Assembly (NCBI GenBank): GCA_017400455.1
Contig: JAFPTC010000086.1
Location: 1 to 64,000, forward strand
Direction of reading: 5' to 3'
Length of the DNA stretch: 64,000 bases
Origin: Prevotella sp.
GTDB taxonomy: Bacteria; Bacteroidota; Bacteroidia; Bacteroidales; Bacteroidaceae
This document shows, one piece after another, positions 26,320-35,364 of the stretch. The translations under genes were made by a program, and so were the position numbers. How positions within the stretch are numbered: position 1 is the stretch's first letter; the number at the start of each line of letters is the position of its first letter. The notes below the pieces were generated by a model that saw only the letters and a program-made list of their open reading frames with translations, made no database searches and had not been told where the DNA came from.

Positions 26320-26736
26320 TTAGTTTGTTTCTTCCAGTTGGAATGAAATGTTCTTGGCAATGCGGTCGCGAAACAGCCAGACTACCAGGTAGTAAGGTAT
26401 CAGCGAACCCAGCATCAGGAGTGCCGTCATTCCTTCGCTGCATCGCGCAGCACTCAGCACTACCAGCAAGACGAGCATCAGCATCAGCGGTAATCCGAAA
26501 CCAATGAGCAGAGCTCTGCTTGCCATGGACGAACGCGTACTCACCACGACGCTCTGTCCTATTTGCCAATGGCCGTCTTTGTCAATCACGTCAACAATTT
26601 TCTCTTTCGAGTCCGCAGTGTTGCAGTGGGCGGCCACCTTGCATCCGGCGCAGGCCGACGTCTGTAAAATCCTGACTTTTATGTGGCAACCGTCCTTCGC
26701 TTCTACGATTCCCTCGTGGCGTATCTTGTTTTCCAT
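26320..26736 (-). CDS. RseC/MucC-like membrane protein at the head of the rnf operon
   Basis: This 138-residue protein has an N-terminal cysteine cluster (SACAGCKVAAHC: Cys29, Cys32, Cys38) and two hydrophobic helices near 75-125. This is the SoxR-reducing/RseC family layout. In Bacteroidota it commonly precedes rnfB, where it may help reduce or assemble the complex. The ATG at 26736 is chosen; an upstream TTG falls inside the promoter. The -7 element ends 9 bases before the ATG, so the leader is very short. Confidence 0.82.
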   Translation of the reverse strand: MENKIRHEGIVEAKDGCHIKVRILQTSACAGCKVAAHCNTADSKEKIVDVIDKDGHWQIGQSVVVSTRSSMASRALLIGFGLPLMLMLVLLVVLSAARCSEGMTALLMLGSLIPYYLVVWLFRDRIAKNISFQLEETN

Positions 26737-26745
26737 TTGCGGCTG

Positions 26746-26845
26746 CAAAGTTACAATTAATTTATGAATTATACGAAGAATTCAGATGTTTTTCTGAAAA
26801 ATATCGCCAATCGCTTGCAAATACAAATCCTTTTTGCTACTTTTG
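26746..26845. promoter_or_regulatory. Divergent promoters for the rnf operon and the CLC-fmt-rpe cluster
   Basis: The minus strand has TAACTTTG at 26746-26753 and the plus strand TACTTTTG at 26838-26845. Confidence 0.6.
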
Positions 26846-26874
26846 CAAACAAATCATTCTCAAGAACCATTGGT

Positions 26875-27315
26875 ATGAAAGCAACAGATCAGACTATTCA
26901 GCAGATTGACAGGGCCTTGCGTAAGACGGCCGAGAAGTTTCCACCTACCGACGAGGCGTCGGTGATGACCGACATCCATGTAAGAGTAACCCAGGAGTCG
27001 GGTGAGCTGATGACGTTTGACGACGACAACAACGAGCTGACCCGTTGCGTTGTTGAGCAGTGGATTGACAACAAGGACGACGATTTCTATGATGCCGTCG
27101 CTGCTTGCCTGCATAGTCGCATTGTGAAGCAGAAAGAAATGTTGGAGAACTTGTCTATCCTACGACCTTATTCCTTCGTGCTCGAAGACGACGATTGCGA
27201 AACAATTCAGGAGCTCTATGTCGTAGACAATGACGTTGCCATCATCGCTCCGCTGTCGATGGACTGCTTCGAGAGCGATCTTGACGATTTCCTTGACAAC
27301 TTGCTCAAGTCGTGA
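26875..27315 (+). CDS. Small acidic protein of unknown function
   Basis: This 146-residue soluble protein is strongly acidic and ends in DDFLDNLLKS. It starts at the ATG at 26875 (MKATDQTIQQ), because the upstream frame runs through the promoter. Pattern MTDIHVRVTQESGELMTFDD suggests a beta-rich fold. I do not recognise a family beyond a probable Bacteroidales conserved protein. It ends 7 bp before the CLC gene and is likely its operon partner. Confidence 0.7.
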   Translation: MKATDQTIQQIDRALRKTAEKFPPTDEASVMTDIHVRVTQESGELMTFDDDNNELTRCVVEQWIDNKDDDFYDAVAACLHSRIVKQKEMLENLSILRPYSFVLEDDDCETIQELYVVDNDVAIIAPLSMDCFESDLDDFLDNLLKS

Positions 27316-27322
27316 CTTTGCA

Positions 27323-29119
27323 ATGAGGTCAAAGTCCATTGTTACCTTTATTTCCCGCATAGACGCATGGCGAGCCACCCATGTGAGCGAACGCATGTTC
27401 GTTCTCATGCTGGCATTTCTGGTAGGCTTGCTGTCTGCCGTGGCGGCTTTCTTGCTCCACTGGCTTATCAACCAGATAGTGGCTATCCTCACCGGCGGTT
27501 TCGATGCCACATCCTTCAACCTTCTCTACTTAGTCTATCCTGTCGTGGGCATTCTCCTCACCATGCTTTTTGTGCGCTATGTGGTGAAGGACAACATTTC
27601 CCATGGCATTACCCGTATTCTCTATGCCATCTCCCAGAACCGCTCTCGGCTGAAGGTACACAACACTTGGACCAGTGTGGTGGCCTCGGCCATTACCATT
27701 GGCTTCGGTGGCTCTGTAGGAGCCGAGGCACCTATCGTGCTCACCGGGTCGGCCATTGGCTCCAACTTGGGAAAGTTGTTCCGCATGGACAGCCATACCA
27801 TGATGCTCCTTGTGGGCTGCGGTGCGGCCGGAGCCATTGCAGGCATATTCAAGGCGCCCATAGCAGGCCTCGTCTTCACGCTTGAGGTACTCATGATCGA
27901 CCTTACCATGGCTTCGCTCATGCCCATCCTCATTAGTTGTGTCACGGCCACCTGCTTCACCTATATCTTCAGCGGCGATGCCTCTCTGTTCTCTTTCCAT
28001 CTTGACGATGGCTGGACTGTTGAGCGCATTCCTGCCTGTGTCTTGCTTGGCGTGTTCTGCGGCATCGTCAGTCTCTATTTCGTCAGAACCATGGGCATGT
28101 GTGAGAACATGTTTGCCCGACTTCAGAAGCATTCCTATCTCAAGCTTGTAGTGGGCGGACTGATGCTTTCGCTGCTCATCTTTCTCTTTCCCTCGCTTTT
28201 TGGCGAAGGCTACGCCAGCATCAACCTGTTGCTCAATGGCAATGGGCAGGAAGACTGGAGCCAGATTCTGAACAACTCGCTCTTTGCCGGCCATGAGAAC
28301 CTGCTGGTGCTCTATGTCTTTCTGGTGCTGTTGACCAAGGTCTTTGCCACCTCGGCTACCAATGGCGCCGGCGGATGCGGCGGTACCTTTGCCCCCTCAC
28401 TCTTCGTGGGCTGTTTCAGTGGCTTCTTCTTCTCGCGTATGTGGAATATGTATGAAATAGGAGTCCATGTGCCTGAGAAGAATTTTGCCTTGATGGGCAT
28501 GGCAGGCGTCATGTCGGGCGTGATGCATGCTCCGCTGACGGGCATTTTCCTCATTGCCGAGCTCACCGGAGGCTACAGCCTTTTCCTTCCCCTGATGATT
28601 GTATCGGTGTGTAGCTATCTCACCATTAATATCTTTGAGCCTCATAGCATCTATGGAGCCCGACTGGCAAAAGAGGGTAAGCTCATCACCCATCATACTG
28701 ATCATGCCGTTTTGACACTGATGCAGCTTGACAGCGTCATCGACCGCGACTTCACAGCAGTCAGCTCTGATACTGAGCTGGCCGACATTGTCAGGAAAAT
28801 CAGCCGTTCCAAGTGGAATATCGTGCCCGTGCTCGACGCAGCCGGACGCCTTCAGGGCGAGATCGATATCAAGAGCATTCGTCACATAGTCTTCCGAACC
28901 GAACTCTATCATCATTTCACGGCCCAGCAGCTCATGCAGGAGCCCTCGGCCATTCTCACTGACAGCTTGCCTATGAAAGTGGTGATGAAAACCTTCGACG
29001 ACACCCGTGCCGACTATCTGCCGGTTCTCGATTCCGATGGCCATTTGAAAGGCTATCTTTCACGCGACCATGTCTTCACGCAGTATCGCAAGATGGTGGC
29101 CGACATGTCGGAAGACTAA
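27323..29119 (+). CDS. CLC-type chloride channel or H+/anion antiporter with CBS domains
   Basis: This 598-residue membrane protein has about 440 residues of CLC core and a C-terminal pair of CBS domains. Signatures are FGGSVGAEAP (equivalent of GREGP, with the gating Glu kept), GAAGAIAGIFKAPIAG and GAGGCGGTFAPSLFVG. CBS domains usually bind adenine nucleotides and modulate transport. Whether it is a channel or an exchanger, and for which anion, cannot be decided by eye. The ATG at 27323 follows the previous stop by 7 bp. Confidence 0.92.
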   Translation: MRSKSIVTFISRIDAWRATHVSERMFVLMLAFLVGLLSAVAAFLLHWLINQIVAILTGGFDATSFNLLYLVYPVVGILLTMLFVRYVVKDNISHGITRILYAISQNRSRLKVHNTWTSVVASAITIGFGGSVGAEAPIVLTGSAIGSNLGKLFRMDSHTMMLLVGCGAAGAIAGIFKAPIAGLVFTLEVLMIDLTMASLMPILISCVTATCFTYIFSGDASLFSFHLDDGWTVERIPACVLLGVFCGIVSLYFVRTMGMCENMFARLQKHSYLKLVVGGLMLSLLIFLFPSLFGEGYASINLLLNGNGQEDWSQILNNSLFAGHENLLVLYVFLVLLTKVFATSATNGAGGCGGTFAPSLFVGCFSGFFFSRMWNMYEIGVHVPEKNFALMGMAGVMSGVMHAPLTGIFLIAELTGGYSLFLPLMIVSVCSYLTINIFEPHSIYGARLAKEGKLITHHTDHAVLTLMQLDSVIDRDFTAVSSDTELADIVRKISRSKWNIVPVLDAAGRLQGEIDIKSIRHIVFRTELYHHFTAQQLMQEPSAILTDSLPMKVVMKTFDDTRADYLPVLDSDGHLKGYLSRDHVFTQYRKMVADMSED

Positions 29120-29130
29120 TCATTATTATT

Positions 29131-30099
29131 ATGAAGAAAGAAGATTTAAGAATCGTTTTCATGGGCACGCCCGAGTTTGCTGTTGAGACATTGCGTGCCT
29201 TGGTAGAGAACCAATACCATGTAGTGGGCGTTGTCACCCAGCCCGACAAGCCCGTCGGACGTCATGGCTCTGTGCTCCAGCCCAGCGCCGTAAAGCAGTA
29301 TGCCATGCAGCAGGGACTGCCTGTCCTCCAGCCCGAAAAGATGAAAGACCCGCAGTTTCTTGAAGCGCTGCGTTCCTGGCAGGCCAATCTTCAGGTGGTG
29401 GTGGCTTTCCGCATGTTGCCCGAAGTGGTGTGGGCCATGCCCCAGTATGGCACCTTCAATGTCCATGCCGCCCTGTTGCCCGACTATCGAGGAGCAGCAC
29501 CCATCAACTGGGCCGTCATCAACGGCGAGACGAAGACGGGCGTCACCACCTTCTTCCTCGACCACAACATCGACACGGGTCGCATCATCCGCCAGAAACC
29601 CTTCGACATTCCCGACACGGCCGACGTGGAATATGTCTACGACGGGCTGATGCGTCTCGGCGCAGAAGTCTGCTTGGAAACCCTGGCCGACATCGTGGCA
29701 GCCGATGGTCATCCTGCCGCCATGCCGCAAGACGAGCAGAAAGCCATCCATGCTGCGCCCAAGCTCTTCAAGGACAACTGCCGCATAGCGTGGGGAAGCA
29801 TGACCGTCAAGCAAGCCTACGACTTTGTGCGCGGCCTGTCGCCCGTGCCTGGGGCATGGACCATGTTGCGCACGGCCGATGGTGAAGAAACCATGCTGAA
29901 GATCTATCAGGCATCGAAGCCAGCTGCCGCGCCTGAGGGTGCCGTCGGTCAGCTCCGTCGCGACAAGAAGCATCTCTATATAGGCTGTACCGACGGCATG
30001 CTGCAGGTTGACAGCCTCCAGCTCTCAGGCAAGAAACGCATGGATGCGCAAGCCTTTCTCAACGGCATGGCCGACGTGGAAAAATTTTGCGCTAACTAA
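29131..30099 (+). CDS. fmt: Methionyl-tRNA formyltransferase
   Basis: Fmt formylates Met-tRNA-fMet with 10-formyl-tetrahydrofolate before translation initiation. The 322-residue protein opens with VFMGTPEFAVETL. The catalytic region is FNVHAALLPDYRGAAPINWA, and LDHNIDTGRII follows. The C-terminal tRNA-binding OB-like domain is present. It follows the CLC gene by 11 bp in a plus-strand run with a small ORF and rpe. Confidence 0.96.
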   Translation: MKKEDLRIVFMGTPEFAVETLRALVENQYHVVGVVTQPDKPVGRHGSVLQPSAVKQYAMQQGLPVLQPEKMKDPQFLEALRSWQANLQVVVAFRMLPEVVWAMPQYGTFNVHAALLPDYRGAAPINWAVINGETKTGVTTFFLDHNIDTGRIIRQKPFDIPDTADVEYVYDGLMRLGAEVCLETLADIVAADGHPAAMPQDEQKAIHAAPKLFKDNCRIAWGSMTVKQAYDFVRGLSPVPGAWTMLRTADGEETMLKIYQASKPAAAPEGAVGQLRRDKKHLYIGCTDGMLQVDSLQLSGKKRMDAQAFLNGMADVEKFCAN

Positions 30100-30178
30100 A
30101 TAATAAATGTGTCAGCACGAACGTTAAATACATAACAGAGCACCCTCAGAGTGCCGTAAGTTAAAAAGTAATACGTTC

Positions 30179-30298
30179 ATGCCTATGCAAATTTTTACCC
30201 GTGAAGAAATGACACCCAGTGAAAAGGTCATTCAGTTGATTAAGCAAATTGCACACACCTATCGTGTAACTGGCAATCAGGCCTATTGCCTGAACTAA
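30179..30298 (+). CDS. 39-residue small protein of unknown function
   Basis: A complete 40-codon frame runs from ATG at 30179 to TAA at 30296. The protein begins MPMQIFTREEMTPSEKVIQL and ends VTGNQAYCLN. It has a basic, amphipathic helix-like middle (VIQLIKQIAHTY). It sits between fmt and rpe in the same orientation, 79 bp after fmt and 20 bp before rpe. A second ATG two codons in is possible. Short Bacteroidales proteins with a similar TPS..(I/L)QLI pattern come to mind, but I cannot confirm homology. Coding status is likely but unproven. Confidence 0.55.
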   Translation: MPMQIFTREEMTPSEKVIQLIKQIAHTYRVTGNQAYCLN

Positions 30299-30318
30299 TC
30301 TTAAATCGAAAAAAAACG

Positions 30319-30966
30319 ATGACGAAAGTTTCTCCCTCACTGCTCGCGGCCGATTTCCTGCATCTCGACCGCGAGATTCAGATGATTAATCGCAGCCAGG
30401 CCGATTGGCTCCACCTCGATGTGATGGACGGCATGTTCGTGCCCAACATCTCGTTCGGCTTCCCCGTGCTCGAAGCCGTTGCCAAGGTGTGCCAGAAGCC
30501 GCTCGACGTCCATTTCATGATTGAAAAGCCTGAGCGCTATATTGCCCAGACGGCCCGCTTGGGAGCCATGATGATGAATGTTCACCAAGAAGCCACCACC
30601 CATCTACATCGCACCATTCAGGAGATTCATTCGGCAGGCATGAAAGCCGGCGTAACGCTCAATCCCTCCACGCCCGTCAGCACGCTTGAAGACATTATTG
30701 CCGATGTTGACATGGTGCTCCTCATGAGCGTCAATCCGGGCTTTGGCGGCCAGAAGTTCATCGAGAACACCATTGCCAAAGTGCGTCGTCTGCGCCAGCT
30801 TATTGAGCTGAGTGGCAGCCACGCCCTCATTGAGGTCGATGGCGGCGTGCAGGGCGAGACAGCCCCGCGCCTCGTGGCGGCAGGTGTTGATGTGCTGGTT
30901 AGCGGCAGCTACGTCTTCAAGGCCGAAAACCCCGAGGAAGTCATTTGTTCACTGAAGCAGCTCTAA
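30319..30966 (+). CDS. rpe: Ribulose-phosphate 3-epimerase
   Basis: Rpe interconverts ribulose 5-phosphate and xylulose 5-phosphate in the pentose phosphate pathway. The 215-residue TIM barrel has SPSLLAADF, HLDVMDGMFVPNISFG (metal-binding His and Asp), VNPGFGGQKF and IEVDGGV. The ATG at 30319 gives the conserved start MTKVSPSLLA; an upstream frame would overlap the small ORF. The 3' end overlaps the convergent folK by 18 bp. Confidence 0.96.
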   Translation: MTKVSPSLLAADFLHLDREIQMINRSQADWLHLDVMDGMFVPNISFGFPVLEAVAKVCQKPLDVHFMIEKPERYIAQTARLGAMMMNVHQEATTHLHRTIQEIHSAGMKAGVTLNPSTPVSTLEDIIADVDMVLLMSVNPGFGGQKFIENTIAKVRRLRQLIELSGSHALIEVDGGVQGETAPRLVAAGVDVLVSGSYVFKAENPEEVICSLKQL

Positions 30967-31323
30967 CAGCTGGCGCATGTAGTTGCGCTCCCAGTCACGT
31001 TGATGGAAGCGCTGCCCGTCCCACTGCAGCAGGTCCAGGTCGATGGGCACCGTGCCCACACGCCGCATCTCCGGCGTGCGGCCCAGCTGCCTCTCAATAG
31101 TCTTTAGGAAATCATTCAGCTCGTCAGCGCCCAGTGATGTACTGGCGCTGACGAGCTGATTCAGGTAGGGTGCCGACGTGCCCTTGGTCTTGCCTTCCGG
31201 TTCGGTCCATATCTCGGCCGTGTAGCGCTCTTCGTGCAGTGCTGCCGCCAAGGCTTTGCGAGCCTCGGCAAGGTGCTCCTCCTGCTGGGCGTTACTGGCC
31301 AAAGATATGAGTACGGAATACAT
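30949..31323 (-). CDS. folK: Short HPPK-like pyrophosphokinase
   Basis: HPPK transfers pyrophosphate from ATP to 6-hydroxymethyl-dihydropterin in folate synthesis. The 124-residue protein keeps LGRTPEMRRVGTVPIDLDLL, which includes the metal-binding Asp pair. It has a shortened N-terminal block SLASNAQQEEHL in place of the usual LGSN. It lacks the C-terminal third found in most HPPKs (about 160 residues), so activity is likely but not certain. It follows the malic enzyme gene by 17 bp and its 3' end overlaps rpe. Confidence 0.7.
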   Translation of the reverse strand: MYSVLISLASNAQQEEHLAEARKALAAALHEERYTAEIWTEPEGKTKGTSAPYLNQLVSASTSLGADELNDFLKTIERQLGRTPEMRRVGTVPIDLDLLQWDGQRFHQRDWERNYMRQLLELLQ

Positions 31324-31340
31324 CTCTCAGCACTCTGCGT

Positions 31341-33644
31341 TCAACCCTTGTTGCGGTTAATTCTCTCCTTCACCTTGAACACGTAGGCGTCGATGGTGGC
31401 AATGGCAACGATGTTCATCACGTCGCGCACCGAGGCACCGAAGTCGACAAAGTGGATGGCTTTGTTCAAGCCTATCTGGATGGGACCGATGATCTCGGCA
31501 TCGGCACCCAGCATCTGCAGCATTTTGTAGCTCGAACGCGCACTGGTGAGGTTGGGGAACACCAGCGTGTTCACATCCTTGCCATAGAGGCGCGAGAAGG
31601 GGTACTGCTCGTCGCGCTGCTCGCGGTCGAGGGCGAAGCCAATCTGCATCTCGCCGTCGATGGGCAGGTCGGGATAGAGGGCATGCAGCTGCTCCACGGC
31701 GTGCTTCACCTTCAGCGCTCCGTCGCTCTGCGAACTGCCGAAGTTTGAGTGGCTGATCATGCCTATCACGGGCTTCTCATTGAAGAAGCGCACGGCCGTG
31801 GCTGCCAGCTTGCCAATGTCCACCAGTGTGTCGGTATCGGGATTCTCGTTCACCAGCGTGTCGGCAATGTAGAGTGTGCCCTTTGGCGAGTTGATGATGT
31901 GCATGGCGCCGAAGTGCTTATACTCCGGGCGGATGCCAATGACCTCCTTCACCACCTTCACCGTGTTGGAGTATTTCGTGTAGAGGCCGGTGATGAAGGC
32001 GTCGGCTTCGCCCGTTTCCACCATCATCATGCCGAAGTAGTTGCGCTCAAACATCTTGTCGTTGGCCTCCTGGAAGGTGTAGCCCTCGCGCTGGCGTTTC
32101 TCCGTCAGTATGCGGGCATAGCGCTCGCGGCGTTCCTGTTCCGACGGGTGGCGCAGGTTCACAATCTCTATTCCCTCTAACGAGAGGTCGAGGCTCTTGG
32201 CCAGCTTGGCTATCACCTCGTCGTTGCCCAGCAGGATGGGCTGGCAGATGCCCTTGGCCTTGGCCTGCACGGCGGCCTTCAGCATGGTGGGGTGGATGCC
32301 CTCGGCAAACACCACGCGCTGCGGATGGGCCGATGCCGTGGCATAGAGCTTCTGGGTGAGCTTCGTTTCCTGACCCAGCAGCACGCTCAGCGAGTCCTTA
32401 TACTGCTCCCAGTTCTCAATCTTCTTCCTGGCCACGCCGCTGTCGATGGCAGCCTTGGCCACGGCGGCGCTCACCTCGGAGATGAGGCGCGGGTCAACGG
32501 GCTTGGGAATGAAATAGTCGCGGCCAAAGTGCAGGTTGTTCACCTTGTACACGTCGTTCACCACGTCGGGCACGGGCTGCTTGGCCAGGTCGGCAATGGC
32601 GTGGACGGCGGCCAGCTTCATTTCCTCGTTGATGGCCGTGGCATGAACGTCCAGTGCGCCACGGAAGATGTAGGGGAAGCCGATGACATTGTTTATCTGG
32701 TTGGGATAGTCGGTGCGGCCGGTCGACATCAGCACGTCGGGCCGAGCCTCCATGGCGTCCTCATAGCTTATTTCGGGCACGGGGTTGGCCAGTGCAAAGA
32801 TGACGGGGTCTTTGGCCATGGTCTTCACCATTTCCTTTGTCAGCACGTTGCCCTTCGACAGGCCCACGAACACGTCGGCGCCATTCACGGCCTCGGCCAG
32901 TGTGTGAATGTCGTTGCGGCTGGTGGCGAAGAAGCGCTTCTGCTCGTTCAGGTCGGTGCGGCTTTCGCAGATGACGCCCTTCGAGTCGAGCATGACGATG
33001 TTCTCCTTCTGTGCGCCAATGGCCATATACAGCTTTGTGCAGCTGATGGCGGCGGCGCCGGCGCCGTTGACCACAATCTTCACTTTTGCAATATCCTTGC
33101 CGGCTACCTCCAGCGCGTTCTTCAGTCCGGCGGCGCTGATGATGGCCGTGCCGTGCTGGTCGTCGTGCATCACGGGAATGTCCAGCGTACGCTTCAGGCG
33201 GTCCTCAATGTAGAAGCACTCCGGCGCCTTGATGTCTTCCAGGTTGATGCCTCCAAAGGTGGGGGCAATGCGTTCCACGGCCTCGCAGAACTTTTCGGGG
33301 TCTTTCTCGGCCACCTCGATGTCGAACACGTCGATGCCGCCGTAAATCTTGAACAGCAGGCCCTTGCCCTCCATCACCGGCTTGCCGCTCATGGCGCCAA
33401 TGTCGCCCAGACCTAAGACGGCCGTTCCGTTGCTAATCACGGCCACCAGGTTGCCCTTGTCCGTGTAGCGGTAAGCATCGTCAGGGTTCTGCTGAATCTC
33501 TAGACAGGGATAGGCCACGCCAGGCGAGTAGGCCAGCGAGAGGTCGGTTTGTGTACGATAAGCCTTCGTGGGCTTCACTTCAATCTTTCCAGGGCGGCCG
33601 CTCTCGTGATAGGCCAGCGCTGCTTCTTTCGTAATTTTCACCAT
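31341..33644 (-). CDS. Malic enzyme with C-terminal phosphotransacetylase-like domain
   Basis: This enzyme decarboxylates malate to pyruvate with NAD(P). The 767-residue protein has the malic domain first ([39 protein letters not shown] as the cofactor loop). A phosphotransacetylase-like domain fills the C-terminal 330 residues, as in MaeB. The ATG at 33644 ([10 protein letters not shown]) is chosen. The frame stays open upstream through a CTCACGTGAG repeat array, which is not coding. folK follows in the same direction. In succinate-producing anaerobes this enzyme links C4 acids to pyruvate. Confidence 0.94.
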   Translation of the reverse strand: MVKITKEAALAYHESGRPGKIEVKPTKAYRTQTDLSLAYSPGVAYPCLEIQQNPDDAYRYTDKGNLVAVISNGTAVLGLGDIGAMSGKPVMEGKGLLFKIYGGIDVFDIEVAEKDPEKFCEAVERIAPTFGGINLEDIKAPECFYIEDRLKRTLDIPVMHDDQHGTAIISAAGLKNALEVAGKDIAKVKIVVNGAGAAAISCTKLYMAIGAQKENIVMLDSKGVICESRTDLNEQKRFFATSRNDIHTLAEAVNGADVFVGLSKGNVLTKEMVKTMAKDPVIFALANPVPEISYEDAMEARPDVLMSTGRTDYPNQINNVIGFPYIFRGALDVHATAINEEMKLAAVHAIADLAKQPVPDVVNDVYKVNNLHFGRDYFIPKPVDPRLISEVSAAVAKAAIDSGVARKKIENWEQYKDSLSVLLGQETKLTQKLYATASAHPQRVVFAEGIHPTMLKAAVQAKAKGICQPILLGNDEVIAKLAKSLDLSLEGIEIVNLRHPSEQERRERYARILTEKRQREGYTFQEANDKMFERNYFGMMMVETGEADAFITGLYTKYSNTVKVVKEVIGIRPEYKHFGAMHIINSPKGTLYIADTLVNENPDTDTLVDIGKLAATAVRFFNEKPVIGMISHSNFGSSQSDGALKVKHAVEQLHALYPDLPIDGEMQIGFALDREQRDEQYPFSRLYGKDVNTLVFPNLTSARSSYKMLQMLGADAEIIGPIQIGLNKAIHFVDFGASVRDVMNIVAIATIDAYVFKVKERINRNKG

Positions 33645-33682
33645 TTTCTTTCTTGTGTCAGTGTCTTTTCTGAATTTGGCTG

Positions 33683-33690
33683 CGAAGGTA
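33683..33690 (-). promoter_or_regulatory. Near-consensus -7 element for the malic enzyme gene
   Basis: TACCTTCG on the minus strand, one base off TAnnTTTG, 38 bases upstream of the ATG. Confidence 0.45.
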
Positions 33691-33820
33691 CTAAAAAACG
33701 ACCGAAACACAAAGAAAACTGACACTTTTTTGCTAAAAAACGAAAATACGTTACAAGTTGTTTCCTTCCTCCCTCCAAATGGGCACAACAACAGGCCACA
33801 CGGAAGCGTTGTCATGCCGT

Positions 33821-33977
33821 TTTTTTCTGCGGCGCCTTCCCAGAAAAATTTCTCACGTGAGATTTTTTCACGGGAAGCCTCCCCAGAAAATTTTCTCACG
33901 TGAGATTTTTTTACGGGAAGCCTCCCCAGAAAATTTTCTCACGTGAGATTTTTTCACGGGAAGCCTCCGCAGAAAAA
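33821..33977. repeat. CTCACGTGAG palindromic repeat array 3 (3 units)
   Basis: Cores are at 33852, 33895 and 33938, a strict 43-bp period. Spacers read GGGAAGCCTCCCC in one direction. The array fills much of the gap between the acetyltransferase stop (34023) and the malic enzyme start (33644). Confidence 0.95.
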
Positions 33978-34022
33978 TAAGTCCTGTGAGTCTTTTATTT
34001 TGCAGGCGTCGCTTACCTCTTG

Positions 34023-34568
34023 CTACTGCTCTTCTGTCATCCTCAGAATCTTCTGATATGCCAGCCTTTCTTGCTGGGGCAAACGGCCCACAGGGACGGG
34101 GGCTCCGGCAGAGGCCAGATAGATAATGCCGCAGTAGGTGAAGCCATGTTTGGCTATGTTGTGCTGCATAATCGTGTTGTCGCGATGGGTGTCGATGCGG
34201 ATGTTTCCGTCACGCCTGAAGCAGAAGTCCATGAGGCTGCTGAATATGCCATGAGCTTGCGGGTAGCTGGCAATGCGGTGGACCACATGATAGGGTAGGG
34301 TGTCGTCAAGCCACTCGCCTTCATAGATGTTGGCATAGGTGGGCTCTGGTGATGGAAGGAAAGCAAAATAACCAGTAATTGCGCCATCGTCAACAATGAC
34401 GAAAGCGCCGCTTTTCTCCATGTCGGAAGTGATGATGGCCTCTGACGGGTAGCCATCTCCCCATTGGTGCATATTGCCCGACTGCCGCATAATCTGCTTG
34501 GCGGCATCCATTACTTTCATAATGTCGGCCATGTCCGTCGGCCTGGCTGCTCTGATAAGCCTTTTCAT
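34023..34568 (-). CDS. GNAT family N-acetyltransferase
   Basis: This 181-residue protein resembles GCN5-related acetyltransferases. It starts MKRLIRAARPTDMADIMKVM and has the region AHGIFSSLMDFCFRRDGN where acetyl-CoA would bind. The canonical R/Q-x-x-G-x-G/A loop is degenerate, reading Q-A-H-G-I-F. Late strands NIRIDTHRDNTIMQHNIAKH fit the family. The substrate is unknown. The start overlaps the zinc-ribbon gene by 4 bp, so it belongs to a three-gene operon with that gene and the YeaQ-type gene. Confidence 0.78.
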   Translation of the reverse strand: MKRLIRAARPTDMADIMKVMDAAKQIMRQSGNMHQWGDGYPSEAIITSDMEKSGAFVIVDDGAITGYFAFLPSPEPTYANIYEGEWLDDTLPYHVVHRIASYPQAHGIFSSLMDFCFRRDGNIRIDTHRDNTIMQHNIAKHGFTYCGIIYLASAGAPVPVGRLPQQERLAYQKILRMTEEQ

Positions 34569-34858
34569 GTCCAAAACTCCTTTTCTCCTGTATCTTCCAT
34601 TATTCCTTGGCACTGCGGGCATGTTTTCATATCCCATATCCTGATATGGTCGCTGCCGCATTGCAGGCACAGCCGGCCCACCTCGCTCCTGTAGGACGGA
34701 GCCACATCGGCAATGATGCCGCCCACGACGAGGTTCTGGATGGTCTTGCAGTCGGGGCACGACATGGCCGTTATTTGCTGACGGAACAGCCCGCGCCCGT
34801 CATACACCTCGGCCACGTAGCCACAGGAGTTGCAGCGATATTTGCGCTTCCAGGCCAT
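34565..34858 (-). CDS. Zinc-ribbon protein
   Basis: This 97-residue protein has four CxxC pairs (CNSC, CPDC, CLQC, CPQC), consistent with two zinc ribbons. It begins MAWKRKYRCNSCGYVAEVYD. No catalytic domain is visible, so a nucleic-acid or protein-binding adaptor is the likeliest role. It overlaps its neighbours by 1 bp upstream and 4 bp downstream. Confidence 0.75.
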   Translation of the reverse strand: MAWKRKYRCNSCGYVAEVYDGRGLFRQQITAMSCPDCKTIQNLVVGGIIADVAPSYRSEVGRLCLQCGSDHIRIWDMKTCPQCQGIMEDTGEKEFWT

Positions 34859-35121
34859 CAGTCAAACACTTTACTCCATATCCATAATGCCGTTACCGCA
34901 CCAACCACGCAAAAGACGAAATTTGTGACATAGCCTTTGCCAAGAAGTTCGATGTTCAGCAGGTGACTGATGAAGGTGCCGACGTAACTGCCAATGATGC
35001 CCATAACGAGGTTCATGCAGCAGCCTTTGCCTTCACCGCTCATGATACGGTTGGCTATGTAGCCGACAAGAATTCCTGTTAGAATCGGCCACGTTGTGAA
35101 TTCTGAGATATGATCAAACAT
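34858..35121 (-). CDS. YeaQ/YmgE (GlsB) family small membrane protein
   Basis: This 87-residue, three-helix membrane protein resembles the transglycosylase-associated or GlsB stress family. The glycine-rich block GILVGYIANRIMSGEGKG is typical, followed by GIIGSYVGTFI and FVFCVVGAVTALWIW. Function in the family is poorly defined, with links to envelope stress. It is first in the operon with the zinc-ribbon and acetyltransferase genes and has TAATTTTG 23 bases upstream. Confidence 0.82.
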   Translation of the reverse strand: MFDHISEFTTWPILTGILVGYIANRIMSGEGKGCCMNLVMGIIGSYVGTFISHLLNIELLGKGYVTNFVFCVVGAVTALWIWSKVFD

Positions 35122-35144
35122 GGTTCGTTTTTTTGTTCAGGGGG

Positions 35145-35326
35145 CAAAATTACTCAATTTCCGTGAGATAAAGAGTGGTAGGCACCAACTTTTTGAGGGA
35201 TGAGCATCAACTTTCTTGTCAGAGCTTAGAATGGTCATCTTATTTGATTGGTGGTTTAAAATGTGCAAAAGAACTCGTTAAAGTCTGCCGCTCCTGCTAT
35301 ATTCTGGAGAAATTGTAGTACCTTTG
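35145..35326. promoter_or_regulatory. Divergent promoters for the YeaQ operon and a lipoprotein gene
   Basis: The minus strand has TAATTTTG at 35145-35152 and the plus strand TACCTTTG at 35319-35326. The 165 bases between them show no other feature. Confidence 0.6.
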
Positions 35327-35364
35327 CACCACAAAGATTGTTAAACACAAACGAAACAGAAGAA

